Assembly (NCBI GenBank): GCA_008360955.1
Contig: LUCM01011182.1
Coordinates: forward strand, 172,235 to 236,234
DNA: 64,000 nt
Direction of reading: 5' to 3'
Source of the DNA: Fasciolopsis buskii
Lineage: Eukaryota; Platyhelminthes; Trematoda; Plagiorchiida; Fasciolidae
Positions 26,611-39,930 of the stretch are shown one piece after another. Positions within the stretch are counted from its first letter, which is position 1, and each line of letters opens with the position of its first letter. The notes below the pieces were generated by a model that worked only from the letters and a program-made list of their open reading frames with translations, made no database searches and was not told the origin of the DNA. Position numbers and translations under genes: made by a program.

Positions 26611-26780
26611 TGTAGTGGCCAAGCGGATAAGGTCATGGCGTTTGGATGCGAAGGTGGCGGGTTGGAATCCTCCCATTGCCGGTCAACTTTCCCACTTGGC
26701 AGCCTTCAGTTAGTCGCGGTTTCCTTCCTGAAAAATGGCGTACACTGCTATTTCATTAATAAAAATAAAGCAAAACACAA
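26611..26780 (+). repeat. tRNA-derived SINE, family 1, copy A
   Basis: The head carries GTGGCCAAGCGGATAAGG, an excellent pol III A box that fits the consensus TRGCNNAGYNGG. After the usual tRNA spacing comes GGGTTGGAATCC, a B box with one mismatch. The body reads GGTCAACTTTCCCACTTGGC, later TTCCTGAAAAATGGCGTACA, and the element ends in an A-rich tail with AATAAA. It shares all of these blocks with 39747-39930. It sits in engrailed intron 1, opposite to the gene's strand. Confidence 0.85.
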
Positions 26781-28504
26781 AAGAAGCGCGCTTGGAGAAA
26801 ATGACGACTAAGTTTGAGGCCTAGTATGGCAAACTTTTATCGTTTCAGCCGTCATGCCTGCTGGTTCAGCGTGCCATGTTAAAGGCGCTAACTGGCGGGA
26901 TCACTTGAATAGGAGTCAAACTTCCTGATTAAGTTCATAAATTCTTCCCAAAAGCGGCTGGGAAAGATAAACTGAATAAGTCCCGTGTTTTTAAATTTGG
27001 CCCACCAGAACTCACAATAGTTTCGCTTGTAACCGCTTTCGACCCTTTTATTGTTGGTCAAGCCAAGGTCAATAGAATACCCATCTATCCACTAATCTGT
27101 TGCAACTTTCTTTCCCATGTAAATGCTGCTCTGATGTAACAGCCAAAACCAGTGCAATCCAATGAGATGTGAAGTGATCACAAAGAGTGAATTGCACTTC
27201 TGACAAATTGGATGGCTCTTCGCGGCAGAAGCCATCCTTCGGTATTTTTACGGTACTTGCAGTTCAAACTTATGAGGAAATGTTTGGTTCAACGGCAAGG
27301 TTTCAATACCTAAAACTTCAGTGACCATGTAAGATTTTTTATATTTCGGTGTACATCCACCTAACTGTCTAAGTTGTATTTTACACCCTTTGATTGTCTC
27401 TTCGTTAAATTTCGAGCATCGGCTGCTAAACAGGATAGAATAAATTGACTGTTAAAGATCATTGACGCATTCATTGAATAGGTGGTGTAGTCACATTTAT
27501 TTTCTGGCGTGGATGAGAATTGAATCAAATACCTGACTTTACTTAAATCGCTTTCCGTTTCGCATTCATCCCTTCAACTTAGAACAAATTATTAAAAGGA
27601 TTGAAACAACCAGCGGTACGTAAGTGTACCCTCTTACTCTGATAATAATAAGGATTCTGAGTAAAGAACTAATTCGAACAATATGATTGTTCATCATAGT
27701 TCATACCGGAAACTGTGCCGACAACTGGGGAAATTTCCATGTTAACTCTTTTTGCACTCTAATGCGATCGAGAAGGCTGAACATACGGTGGTCAATTGAG
27801 GTGCACCCTGTTGATCAGTCAAAAGATATTCCGGACTAATTTGTGGTGACATTTCGCAATTTTCTAGCTGCAGCCCACACTCAACTGTACGGAAAACGGA
27901 AAGAGGGAGGGGGCGACGAAACAGTGTGTGCGTGCGTGCATGGCTGAGCGTGTACCCGCGTGGGCAAGGCTAAACTAAGGTGCGATCGGTTGGTGGATTG
28001 TTGTTGCTGTTGTTGTTCCTAGACTAGGGGAGGATGTGACTTGGAATGGCCGGTTGGATCAGCGTGACATATATTTTTCACCCGAAAACAACCTAATAAC
28101 GGTAGTTCGGCCCACTTTCATGTTACTTCTGTTTGTTTTCTACACGTGCGGAAGTTGCGTTGATTACTGGTGCTACTGTGCTAACTTCCTATCAAATTTC
28201 TTCCCCTCTTGATGTGCTTCTGTTCGGCCAGGTAAGGAATGCCAATTATCAGAAACAAAGCCGATTTGCTTGGACTGCCTGTCTCTGGGCTGAATACCGC
28301 ACCTCTACCCCCCCCCGCCAAACAACACTAACAGCAACAAGACAATCAACTAGGATTCCCTCCCATTAAATCGAAATGAAATCCAGGCCAAATCACACAC
28401 GTACAGTCGAAAATCGGCAAAATTGCCGCGACTGTAATTCATTCAAAGTTGTTGTCCGTGCACACTCACCAGCAGAACTACTGTGTTAAGTCAGCTAACT
28501 TGCT

Positions 28505-28523
28505 TGTGTGTGTGTGTGTGTGT
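28505..28523. repeat. (TG)n microsatellite
   Basis: A short dinucleotide run of about nine units inside engrailed intron 1. Confidence 0.8.
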
Positions 28524-31500
28524 TTGTCGGGTGGAAAACAATGCAGAGTTGCCATTTGGTTGGTAAGCTAACTGCTCGGATTTAAGCTAATGCAGTAGCT
28601 CAAATCAATCGACAACTGTAAAGTGATACGAACCAGTGATGAACAGTCTAGCAGTTGGTGACTGCAGGTGCGCTTTAGCGCAAAATCAATGGCATGTGAA
28701 GGGAAGCTGTCCCCTAGAAGGGGTGTTCGTTGCTATGAGCGGAAAAAGAGCCCAGATTTGTCATCTGTCATTAAGCCTGTGGTATTTAGTTAGTATGGTC
28801 AACCCGTGTTTGTCTAATTAGAGACCAGGTGGGATGAACAGAAGTAAATTGCAGTGTGGCAACCCACTGGGGTGTGTTACAGAAGGCGGCTAACTTTCAA
28901 GCCGAGCTGGAAAAACAAATCGGAATAAGATAGTACTGTCCAGACGTACGCAAAAAAAACAAGTAGTCGGACAAACGGATATGCCATGGGAATGTTAGAA
29001 CTGATAAATTTCAATTTGCCTCGTTTCTGTAATCAGCAGGGTGCCGTTTCGTAACACAGGCGGATTGCAACAAACCGATTTGCCCAGGTTATTAACTTTA
29101 TGACAGAAAGAAGAAAATCGTATCATAGCATTACTGCATGATGCAGAGCCGGAGAGGATTCTGGGGATTAGCATGAAGATTGCTTTGGCGCAACTAATTC
29201 AGGAACTGACGGAGGTAAACGGTCGTTAGAATACAACCAAGTGCTTGCTTGTATGGAAATTACAATCATAATTAAACTTCAGGCTCTGCCAGCTATGTCT
29301 TCACACTGAGTAAATCTAGGATTTCAAATGGAACCTTCATTTATTTCTTCAAACTACTGGCAGAAAATAGAAAACGGTAGTGTTAAAAATCATTGGCACT
29401 GCATACGAATCAAACCGCGAGCACTGAATTTTGACCAAACATTTTATGTAAATACCCCGTCAGAAATACATCCAGCACTGCCCTACAGCAAAATCTATCA
29501 CCTAGACATCTGACTTTAGAAAAAAACAATTTTGTAACAACAACAAAATTTCTAATAACGAATTAATTAATCGATTTACTAATTCATAGCAAGTTGTACT
29601 TGATAGCACTAATTACGCAGGCGACGATCCCTGGTTAACTTAGAAGCAAGAAGTGTTGGATTTCACTTCCATTCATGCTTACTTAATTTTTCCTGTGTAT
29701 AATCAGAGTTGTATTTTTTCCGAACCTTCTTTCGTCCACCCCGTTTTTGTAGCTTGTCAGTTTAGCAAATTACCACTGAATTGTGGTAACCACCGCAGTC
29801 ACGTCAACAAATACTCTACATGCACCGCAAGATACCTCGACAAGATAAGCTGTTTAATTTTCCTGTAGGTTGATCAGCTCACTTAAGTGGATTCGGGAAA
29901 AGACACGAGATATAAGCAATATTAAAGAATAACGAATGATCTACTCCACCGGCTTCCGGAAGAGTGTTGGTACTAGTACACACCGGAAGAAAAAATTTTA
30001 AAACGTCAGTTTCAAGTCCTCATGAACGCGATGATCAAATCCACCAGTCTCAGGTTCACCTACTAACCTTTGGTCTTATATTGCGTTATATGGACGACGT
30101 GAATTTTGTCATGATTTTTCTTTAACTCATGAGAAAGTAAATGAGACAGGGTGTGAAATTCTGAAGGCGATGAAGAAACTATTTCAAACGGAGGAAATTT
30201 GAGCTTTTCCTTGGCCAATAAGACCTTGGAATGTATGTACTGCAAACAACATGTTCACTGCAAGTCAGCGTCTGAATAACGAGAGAATCGTAAATAGCTT
30301 CCGAAACATGCTTAACATAGTCCTTCATAATTCCCCTATCTGAAACCTTGATTTCCCACAAACTGCGAGGCAAATCGCAAATAGAATATGCAATTATTTT
30401 TTAATTAGGATACCGTCACAGGATTTGATTTGTTCTCCTTTATCGCGCGTTGATCAAATCATTTGGTCATAATGGAGAACCATAGATGTGTGCATGATGA
30501 AGTTCTCGTGCTAATAAAGCACATGAAATGAACAACCGAAGTTGAGATTTCAACTCCAAAGGATAAACAGCACGCAGTGAAACAGTCCACCGTTGATTTT
30601 TTAAGTGTTCACGTAATCATCTTTATGAATCTGGACAGAAACCAAATACAATCCCAACGTTTAAACTTTCAGTTGTGTTCTTTGCAAAGGGATCGAGCTA
30701 AAAAATCGCAAACTTTAGTGAGCTAAAATTACTATGCCACTTTTATCTCCTCCTTCACAGGAATTCATTGGCCATTTCAGGCTACTTTTCCCATCATCAC
30801 GTAGTCGCAATGCAGGAAATGCGTTCAAGAAAACCTTAATGACTTTTCAGCAAACCACAGCAGTCATTTCTCACGTTATTCACAGTTATCTTGATCACAG
30901 ATCAGATCAGGCCGCGTCACAGAATTTCAATCTTTAACCAGCTGATTTAAGCCCAATTTCGAGGGCCAAATAATTCCCCTTCCTGGTACTAGGTCAGGTA
31001 CTTTTTCAGGTGTTCAGCAGATTCGAGCTCGTCTATAGTTCACTCGCAGACTAGTACACTGTCTAAAGCAACAAAAGTATACCATCCGGTAGGTGGAGAG
31101 TAGACGAAAACTTTAAAATGATTGTACTAGTAAAATGAAGACTCAATATTCCTAGGTGATGCTAATGGCATGAGGGGGACCAAAAATCGCAATAAACCAA
31201 AGCGGATAGAGGCAAAGGCGTTCGCAGCATTAAGGGAATATAAGTAACTATTATGTATCGAGGTTTGTCTTTATTTCTTGTCACATGCTACCGCTGTATC
31301 TGCAGTATGAGGGTTACACGTGCTTGATGCGGGGAATGCTTCATTATCTCATATCCACACTCTCGGATGTTGTTACGGTACCCAGCAGTAGACAATAACG
31401 GTTTAAACTGACTTATCTTTTTAGTCTTAGGAATAAATTGATTAGGTGTTTCTTCTCGTCCCCTTCTTTAGTGTGGGGGATCGAAGAACTGCAGATGTAT

Positions 31501-31563
31501 TCAAGTTGGGCAGCGTAGATCGGCATCTTTGACGAAGCACTGGAAGACTTGCTCTGGTATTAC

Positions 31564-31584
31564 AGGATCCAGGATCCAGGATCC
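31564..31584. repeat. (AGGATCC) x3
   Basis: Three perfect heptamers, each containing a BamHI-type palindrome. Confidence 0.8.
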
Positions 31585-34116
31585 GTAAGGTTTTCAGGCA
31601 AAATGCATTACTTTTTAGATGGCTAAACGATGTACCGGACTCAGATTGGCCAAATTTCGGCCAAAATAACGGAGGCAAGAAAGTAGATGGATATGACACA
31701 AAATAAAGCCATTGGCGAGCAGTGAGTCGACCATCGAGCACTTAAATGTTAGTTGAGTCGGGTGTTTCCGTTGGAAGCATGACAGACACTGAGAGCGACT
31801 CCTTGGGTCAGTTTTACCATCGAATTGTTTTAAGGATCCAACGAGCTCTTGTGAAATTTAATATTCATCTCCTCCCTCACTAAGAACGGAATTTCGTTTA
31901 GCGCTAAATTTGCACTCAGTCATTAGCAACGTGTATAGATCATGCAACTCTTAAATTGACTCTATCCAGGTTTGCTCTTAGTGAGCCTAACGAGCTTTCA
32001 GTGCCAATCAAGAAAAGGAGTATATAAGCATGAGGTTGAATGGACTTGAGAGTACCAGATCCACATACCTGATAATCAACAGCAACCGCAAAACCGATTG
32101 AAGAAATTTTGTCCTCCCATCTGTTAGCGAAATACGCTACAGAATTTTGTCTAATTCGGCGACGAGAAACCCAACTATAGTGAACCCAAGGCACGAAATT
32201 ATTATTTATATCATTTGTGGAAACAGCAGTACTTCAGCAGTCGTGCCCGACATCTTTAACGGTAATTTAGCTGTGCAACTTAGTGTTTGGAACCCGGAAA
32301 TATATACACGTGCGTCGGTGAACTGCATTCGATTAGCAATGACATTGTGCATCAAAGTAACAGTTCAGACCTCGTGTTTAACCAGACGCTAATAACTGCA
32401 GCATGTTGTGCTTCACCTGAAATCCTAAAGTAAATCTTGTGTAAATCCATGAGTCATTCTGATACCGGATATTTTATCGCATATTCTGAACCGGCAGCAT
32501 TCCAAGCCACAAACTGTGTAACACTGACTGCTTGGTGACTTATAACCCAAAGTTCAGTACGTCAAGTAAGGGTCTAGAATTTCTGAAACGCATTCCTTTA
32601 CTAAACCCGTTTCATTAAATAGATTTCATCTGTGTACCGTCATTTTTGATATGCCCCCATTTGTAGTGATGTTCAAATGGAAATTTGTAATTCGGTTCTA
32701 TATTTCGTAGAGATGGAAAAAATAATTATAAATATCTCAAAGCATTTGGAAACAAAATAATTCCGAGGTGTTAAGTAAATCAATATTACAAGTTTGTTAG
32801 TTGAGGTTACAGTCTGCCACGGTTTTGATTAAGACAAGTAGCCTTGCACAAGGTTATCTGTAATCGTCAGGTTATTAGCATCGCTGGTATCGATGAGATT
32901 TCCATGGTGTGCTCGAAATAGTAAGGTATCATATGGCGCATGCTTTTTGATTTAGCTATTCCATTATTGAGATCTAATTCATCAAATGAACTTCGTTAAT
33001 TTGACTGCTTTAATTATAACCTGCAACGAGTAACCGAGGTACCCGTGATCTCAGCTAACTGGAGATAGTCACTGATCACGTCAGACAAAATGCGAGGCTC
33101 GAGAGCATTTGTAACTGCCGTTCTTGACCACGAAACCTTGTGTCACAGTTTCAGAGCCAAATCCCATACTTAACAAACGGCCCAAGTTAGGAAAGCATAA
33201 AGCAAAGGTCTTAAACTACAAACGCTGCTTCAGAACATACATCCTTCGTTGCATTCTGAATTCCCTTAAACTCATGATCATTTACAGCTCAACGTATCGA
33301 TCATTGTAGTTACAATGCACAACGGAATCTTTCTGCATTCTGCAGGTTATAAACAAGAAACAACATATAATGTACTCCATTCTCATAAGATTCGAACTCT
33401 CAGCCCTATAAGCTGATTACGAGTTGTCATTACCAACGACAATTTTTGAAAGGCCTCAACACTAAGGTATTCCATAACATAATTAGAGATCGAGAAACAT
33501 ATCGCTGAAAACAAATCTGGTGGTCAATGTATTGCTCTCTGATTTGGATCGCATTAGCCCTGACGTGAGCCTCTCCTTCAAATTTCTTCATGACCTAGTT
33601 CGGTGTGCGCACAGTTATTTGATAAAAATGCATATACTTGTTGCCGAAAACTGTGAGTAAGCAAGTAAGTGCATTTGTTAGTTCAGCACAAACTTTCAAG
33701 CATCGTAAACTGGTGCTTATTTGGCTTTTCTAACTTGGATAGCATCTCCTGTTTCGTGAGAAACGTAAGCGAACCATGGTACAAAGCGTCTGTAAGTATA
33801 AAGTAGAACCATGCAAGAGATTAGGTGACTGCGAACACGACAAATAATTCTTCACATGGACAGCAGCATATCCTACATATTCACTAGGGAACGAAGGCTG
33901 CTTTGTAATTACTCCCCAGTTTGTTTGTAATCGAAAACAATGATAGTGTCGATTTCTACGCATTTTTCAAATCTATAGGAACAACCACGTAAAAAAAACA
34001 GGTAGTTCTTAATGTACTTTTCGAGTCAGACACCTGTTTATTGAACTGTGGGAGGAAAACAAGTCAAACAATAAACGGTTCTTGTACGATGACAAAACAA
34101 ATGACTGTTCACTCAC

Positions 34117-34867
34117 CGGAAGATGGACGATCTGAATATCTTGTGCAAAACACCCAAGCAGGCAACTGAAGTCTATTCAAACCAAGTGCTGTTTCTTGAT
34201 TCATTTGTAACTTAGATGAACTTTGTCTTGCGAGCAGCTCACCAGATAAGGACCCAATGGAATCCGTAGACGGGAATCTCGCCTCAGGGCTGGAGCAAAC
34301 CGAAATCTGGATAGGTTTGGTTGTGTCATTTGCCCCTCCTGTCGGCTCTGTTGACCAATTGTGGTTAATAACTTCTGACGACAAGTCGTTAGATTCTGCG
34401 CATTTCGGATTCTTTGGATGATTAATGAGCGAATTCCAGGATCTGGATATGTGTGTTTGATTCGCACTGTGCGTCGGGCCAAATTCTGGACTCAGTATGT
34501 CTTCAACAAAAAATCGCTGATTCCCCTGTTTTTCGTGATGACTGTCTTTAGCTGCCAAGTTTGTCAGTGAAGGAGAGATGTACTTATTTAGGGTACTGGC
34601 GGTATAACCGTCAGTCTGTTGAGAATCCACTTTTTCCGTCCGCTTAATCGTTGTATCCTTAAATGACGTCTGTGGATTACATTGAATCGAACGAAACAAC
34701 GCTCGCGTCCGATACGAATTGAATGCAAACTCCAAACTCAAAAGCTGGGATACAGCTAGAGCCTGTACACTGAAGTAATCTATCGGTGTAGATGAATTAA
34801 GGCTAGAATCATAGTTGTTCATTTTGAATGGAAGATTTTCACCTACGGAAGCACATAAATGCCCCAT
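34117..34867 (-). CDS. en: engrailed homologue, exon 1 (EH1 and EH2 motifs)
   Basis: First coding exon of an engrailed-family homeodomain repressor, 250 codons plus one base. Residues 119-130 read FFVEDILSPEFG, an EH1 motif (the Groucho-binding repression motif of the family). Residues 233-251 contain LPAWVFCTRYSDRPSSG, a near-perfect EH2 motif, which carries the hexapeptide-like tryptophan (W238) used to contact PBC/Exd partners. The order EH1, variable Ser/Thr/Asn-rich linker, EH2 is diagnostic. The exon ends TCCG|GTGAGT, a strong donor in phase 1, exactly where the SSG/PR junction is expected. I chose the ATG at 34867: the codon before it is TTG, and an in-frame TGA lies six codons upstream of that. 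Another in-frame ATG at residue 16 is an alternative start. The protein should be nuclear. Family identity comes from motif recognition, not a search. Confidence 0.95.
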
Positions 34868-35150
34868 CAAGTGATGTGTTGCTGCTCACATTTCCCGTGC
34901 AGCGTGTTTACCGTTCCCCGGTACGCGATGTCTCTTGCCTTCCCCATTTATCGTTTAACTGACCAATCGGATGGGCCGGAACGGGACGACAGTCAGCAGT
35001 CCGTCTGACCGAATTGTATGCACTAACCTAGCGTTTCTCATCTTTTGTTGGCGTGTTCCGCGTATAACGACAATACAAGGGTGGGGCGGGGGAGCGCCCG
35101 GGTAGGACAATTCTCGGACGAAGTAGTAGCTAAGTTTATTCTGTTTATAC
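34868..35150 (-). promoter_or_regulatory. G+C-rich region upstream of engrailed start (probable 5' UTR/promoter)
   Basis: The 280 bases before the engrailed ATG are clearly richer in G+C and CpG than their surroundings, including a G-run followed by a GCGCCCGGG palindrome-like block near 35080-35100. A TATAAA-like word on the minus strand lies near 35143-35149. Position and base composition suggest a 5' leader or promoter. No transcription start can be fixed from sequence. Confidence 0.4.
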
Positions 35151-36904
35151 TATGTAGCACAACTCTGGATGATAATCAACAATATTACTGTTTCCTACCG
35201 ATGACACCACAGGAATCCGTTTAAGAACTAATTCACTGAAAACAGGAATCATGTAGATAGACTTTAGTATACCGGCGATAGTGATGAAAAATTGCTTAAT
35301 GTCAAAAGCTGCTAACAGCTTATGAATATTATTGGGAAATTTCGATGACTTTCAGCTAGTTTTTTAAGCACTAATATTCTGTTGATTCCCCCTTCCCGGT
35401 ACTATGCGATAACAGGTAATTATTGGAAATGATAATTTGTTTGAACACAAGTAACTAATTATGGTCATCATGCTCTAGTCCCAAGCATGATTTAGTTGAA
35501 ATTCAGAGGAGGAATCCGAGCATACGATGTGCCATGCAGAAATCGAAAAAAAACTGGCAACTTGCAGACTAACGCGCATGAACATTTAACAATCCCAATC
35601 ACATCGAAGGACAATCCGAAGACTTGAAGACTGGCGGAAATCGATATATCCGATTGCTAGGCGTCAATGAACTGTAGTGTTTCGGCTTCAGTGGATGGCT
35701 AACTGTCAACAATAACGTAACTGTCGCTAATTTTTGAGTACCAACACAATTACAAACTGTGCATAAGATCACTCCTGATAAAAAGCAGTATTTGATCGAA
35801 GTGGGCTGTACAGGACTTGTTACTTGACGAACTACATACTTGAGGAAGAGAACACTTAAATTTGGAAGGATGCAATGTTCCGATCTATCAGAAATGTATT
35901 GTTTTCCTACTAGCTGGAAGTTAACTTGAGCCAATTACTAACGTTTAGAAGCACGGTTGATGAAGCATTGAAATAACCAGAACACAAGAGACAAACTAGC
36001 ATAAGGTTTGGATTTTGGAATAAGGGCACAAACCACAGGACTCATAGCTGGAAATTCATAATGAAGAGATTTTGGCATAAACAGAGAGAAGCAGTAAAGA
36101 TGGAAAGATGAAAAAAAAACAGACGACGTGGGATAACAATGTCACCTTTAATGATGCAGTCGACAAAAGGCACCCAAAGATGAAAAGTAAACTTTGGCAA
36201 CAAGAAACAGTCCAACCTAATAGGTAGGATCATGAATTGGTGACAGATGAGATAAAACTAACCTTCCACAGTCTACTTAGAGTAAGGTAAATCCACAGCA
36301 CTTAAAAAGGCTTTTTGTGAAGGGAAGCTGATTTGATGCCCACGTGAAATCAACACCAGAAATTTGACAAAAGTTGTTGAATGGCTACAGATATCCGGCA
36401 ATTAAATCTGTTATCTCGAGGTATACCAAAACAAAATAGCTCACCAAAATGATCAACAAGGTGAAATACATGATATTCCATTCGCATCGTCGTGAAAATA
36501 TTCCAGTCAAGATACGAAAGAAAACTAGCCTATCACGCAAACGTTTCGTAATATGCTAAATTTTATGCTTTTATCTTGTGACTTTCAATGAAGATACAGA
36601 CACTAAATGACAGTGGTGGGATTCATATCCGGAAATTTTGGTTTCAGTGCAGCGGTGTTGTCTACTTGTTCAACGACTGATGTTTATCCAATTATCAATT
36701 TCACCCATTGCAGTTCGGCTTACGGAATGTTTGAGGAAATCGATCATGAAAAGTTTGACAAAAATGTCACTATTGTGAAAGTTATAATGAATCGCAATAT
36801 AATTATATTTTTCATTCTTCGCTAAAAGCTTTCCGTGATATTAAAAAGTTTCGTTTCTCATCAGAAGTGATACTCGCACAATGCGTTTTCCTATGTTAGT
36901 AAGG

Positions 36905-36960
<56 letters not shown>

Positions 36961-36996
36961 GCATATACATACACATATATACATATATATATATAT
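36905..36996. repeat. (TA)n-rich array
   Basis: About 90 bases of alternating TA, interrupted by TG, CA and GC steps. It can form cruciforms and is likely to vary in length. Confidence 0.95.
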
Positions 36997-39746
36997 AGCA
37001 AACGATCGACACGAACCATAAAGTTCGGCCCTTGATGAGTGACAATAATCGATACAGTTTAGTTAAAGTTTAGGGGATTTCCCATTTATTAGTTACTTCA
37101 TTCACGGATGCACTTTCATTCTGTCAGCTGTTATGGACACAAATCTGTCATCATAATTCAGTGGGTCAGTGGAGCATCCGAAATGGTCGAGTGCGCCCAA
37201 TGGCCATTCGGTATCCAGAACCACTGGAAACCAACGGGCATCCGCAGATAAGCTCTGTTATAAGGTGACTACCACCTTGATCATCAAGACCAGTCAAATG
37301 TAACTCATGCTATCTGATTGTCTCGGATATGATGAGCAATACGTCTTTGGGACAGGGAAGCATTTGTCCACAAGCCTAAGCAAGCACTTTTTAGCCTCAA
37401 AAAGCGCTGACCAACAGTAGCGAGTGTGGAACCTCTGCGCACAAACAGGGCATGAGGTCAAAATGGACAAAGAAAGAGTAGTCTTTAGGGAAAGTAGAAA
37501 GAATGAGCCTCTAGTTCTCAAAGCCGTCCTCCCGAACAACTCGTTCACTCGCAAGTGGATGGGGACAAACATTACTTCACCGCAACGAAGACCAAGAGAG
37601 GGGCAAAATGGTAAAATAACGGAATTAACATTTCAATCATTCAGTCTTACATGACGAGTCCTAACTTGCAGTAAATGATCATAATTAACATTGTAAAATG
37701 TGCACGCTCAATTCTGGTCACAGACTGAGTACCATCAAAAGCACTGCGAAAAACATCGCCTTAATTTGCCTCACGTGTTTGTTCTTCCAGATTACCCACC
37801 CGCAATAATCATTATTCCTTGTAGTCCAAGATTCCTCTACATGTCTTGGACTTCCTGGCTGTCCAAATTAAAGCAAGAGATTGATTTAAGAGAAAATAGT
37901 GCAGAAGAACTGACATGCTGGTTATTGGTAGCCCAACTCTCCCCGGAATGACAGCAGAACTGTTGACCTGCAAATTGGGTTCACACGCAACTGCAGGAGT
38001 ATGAGAACCTGAGAAAGACAGGAGGCCGTGGCTCTTATTTGCTGTTGAGCCACACTTACCACGTCAGAGGAACACTGTCTAATTCCTGACATTTCATAAG
38101 AAGATTGCTGAGCAGGTAAAAATTTACCACGTTTCCGGAACTGTCGTTGCAACTCTGTGACCAATTATTTTTCTACTAGCATCTTTATAGCTGGTCAACA
38201 AAAAATTAACCGTTTTCCTGTCTACAACCTGAGACGTTCTAAGTAACTCACCTTATAGAGACATGCACACGTCATTAGTGAATTTTAATATTCAGACTTG
38301 AAATAAGATCGTGAGTCAAATGCCAGAGCGCTGGCTTTCATAGGTGGAATTTCTGGCGGCAAATGTCCCATTAACGGAGACCACAGACTTAATCTGCCGA
38401 AACTGATGTATTCATGAGGAAGTTTAAAAATCTATCGCCTGTTTTATAGATACCAGAAAAATGAAGGCTGCAGATAACACTGGAGACTAAGCAATGCTGC
38501 CATTGTTTAAATTCATTTCAGCAATTATGTTCATGCTCAAATTAAAATGAAATTCGTTGGGTAGCGAAACAAAGGTATAATTTTGCATACCGTATGTATG
38601 ACATACAGACACTCAGAATTATTCAGTAACATTCATTTAACGATTGGATTAACTTTTGAAATAGAAGAGGATTATTTTTATCTTTGACTACTTAAAGTTA
38701 ACAGCATTCGAAAAGTGTTTTGAAGCTGTACCCTCAAATTTCCGAAATCCCTGATAAATGAGAAAACTAGTGGGCCATCTGGTTTGTAGGGAAAATGCAT
38801 ATGATCCCGAGAGCAAAAGGACGGGAGGTACACAATCAACATACAAGAAACCTGTCAAAAAAGAATACGGAATCAAGTTTTGTTTGTTTGTCCCCTTGTG
38901 GGATAGCAGTGGTGCAGTTCTATGACAGTTGTCTGATAGTGCACAACAGATCCATTAATGGACACTTCAAACCATTTGCAATGTCAGTATGACTTACTGA
39001 CGAGCAACTGGGCAGTCAGGAACTAATTGCGTGGGAATTAGGGGCCCTAAACGTGTCACTTCTCATTATCCTGGCATTATAACTAATCTTTAACACAATG
39101 ATCCACGGCGGCTAGCGCAGCAGACTTCAACTTCTGCTTGTAGCTTGCCACAGCGTACTCAAATCATATCTTTATTGTCTTTTGCTTATTACCTCCCAAA
39201 CAAACTGACGACCGCCGTTGGAAAACATGATGACGCAAACTAACTTTACAATAGCAATTGAAATTTTAACGACGTCACATGTATTTTTTGTCCATAGACA
39301 GGATCCATACGTGTTTGGGTATCTTCGGTATAAGGTGACAGCTTGCCACCACGTTAGCATCATACCCTACATTTAGTAACTGGGACACCACTAAAAAACT
39401 TACCAGCCTTTCCAGCCTACCAAAAACCACAGTTTTGGCATTGATCTGAGGTTAGACCATTCTACACAAAGACTACTCATTTGTTACTACCTTGGTGTCA
39501 TAAAGCGCATAAGATTTCCCGGTATTTGAAAATGGTCATTAGAGAGAAATATCACTTTCGAATTTCGCAAACCTCACCAAGCGAATGAGATATTTTAAAG
39601 CAGCAATACAAAATACATATTTTGAATCATAACATATATGGTACATTACGGAAAGCAACGCAGCAGACCCACTGGACATGGCAGACTTTGGAGGCCCCAC
39701 GCAGTTGCCTCAACGTGATTTTTCACCACAAAATAGCAGTGGAGAT

Positions 39747-39930
39747 CGGCGGTGGCCAAAAGGATAAGGTCGTGGCTTTTGAACATGAAGGTCGCGGTTT
39801 CGAATCCTTCCACCGCTGGTCAACTTCCCCACTTGGCATCCCTCTGCTGGCCGCGGCCCCCTTCCTGAAAGTTGATGTGCATTGTTGTTTCATTAAAAAG
39901 GAAAAAAAGATAAAAAAGAAAAAAGATAAT
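39747..39930 (+). repeat. tRNA-derived SINE, family 1, copy B
   Basis: GGTGGCCAAAAGGATAAGG is the A box (one region changed) and GGTTTCGAATCC is the B box with a one-base insertion. Next come GGTCAACTTCCCCACTTGGC, then CCTTCCTGAAAGTTGATGTG, then a long A-rich tail. It is clearly the same family as 26611-26780. Each copy keeps bases the other has lost, as expected for independent insertions from one source. Confidence 0.85.

Larger units (their letters stand above)
18278..34116 (-). other. engrailed intron 1 (15.8 kb)
   Basis: The intron is bounded by donor G|GTGAGT at 34116 and acceptor GATAG|GA at 18278. Joining phase 1 to a two-base start restores the Gly codon of the SSG-PR junction. Inside I see no conserved exon, but there are two compound trinucleotide arrays (25516-25595 and 26163-26239), an assembly gap, a tRNA-derived SINE (26611-26780), a short GT run (28505-28523) and a G+C-richer patch near 27.88-28.06 kb. 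Introns of this length in developmental regulators often hold enhancers. That is general knowledge; no enhancer is visible here. Confidence 0.88.

Noticed and set aside
33375..33460. B-box-like GAGTTCGAATCTT on the minus strand
   Set aside because: Possible SINE remnant, but with no matching body and no clear A box.
39105..39165. tRNA-like stretch (GGCTAGCGCAGCAGACTTC)
   Set aside because: The A box is only partial, the B box is poor, and no acceptor stem can be formed.
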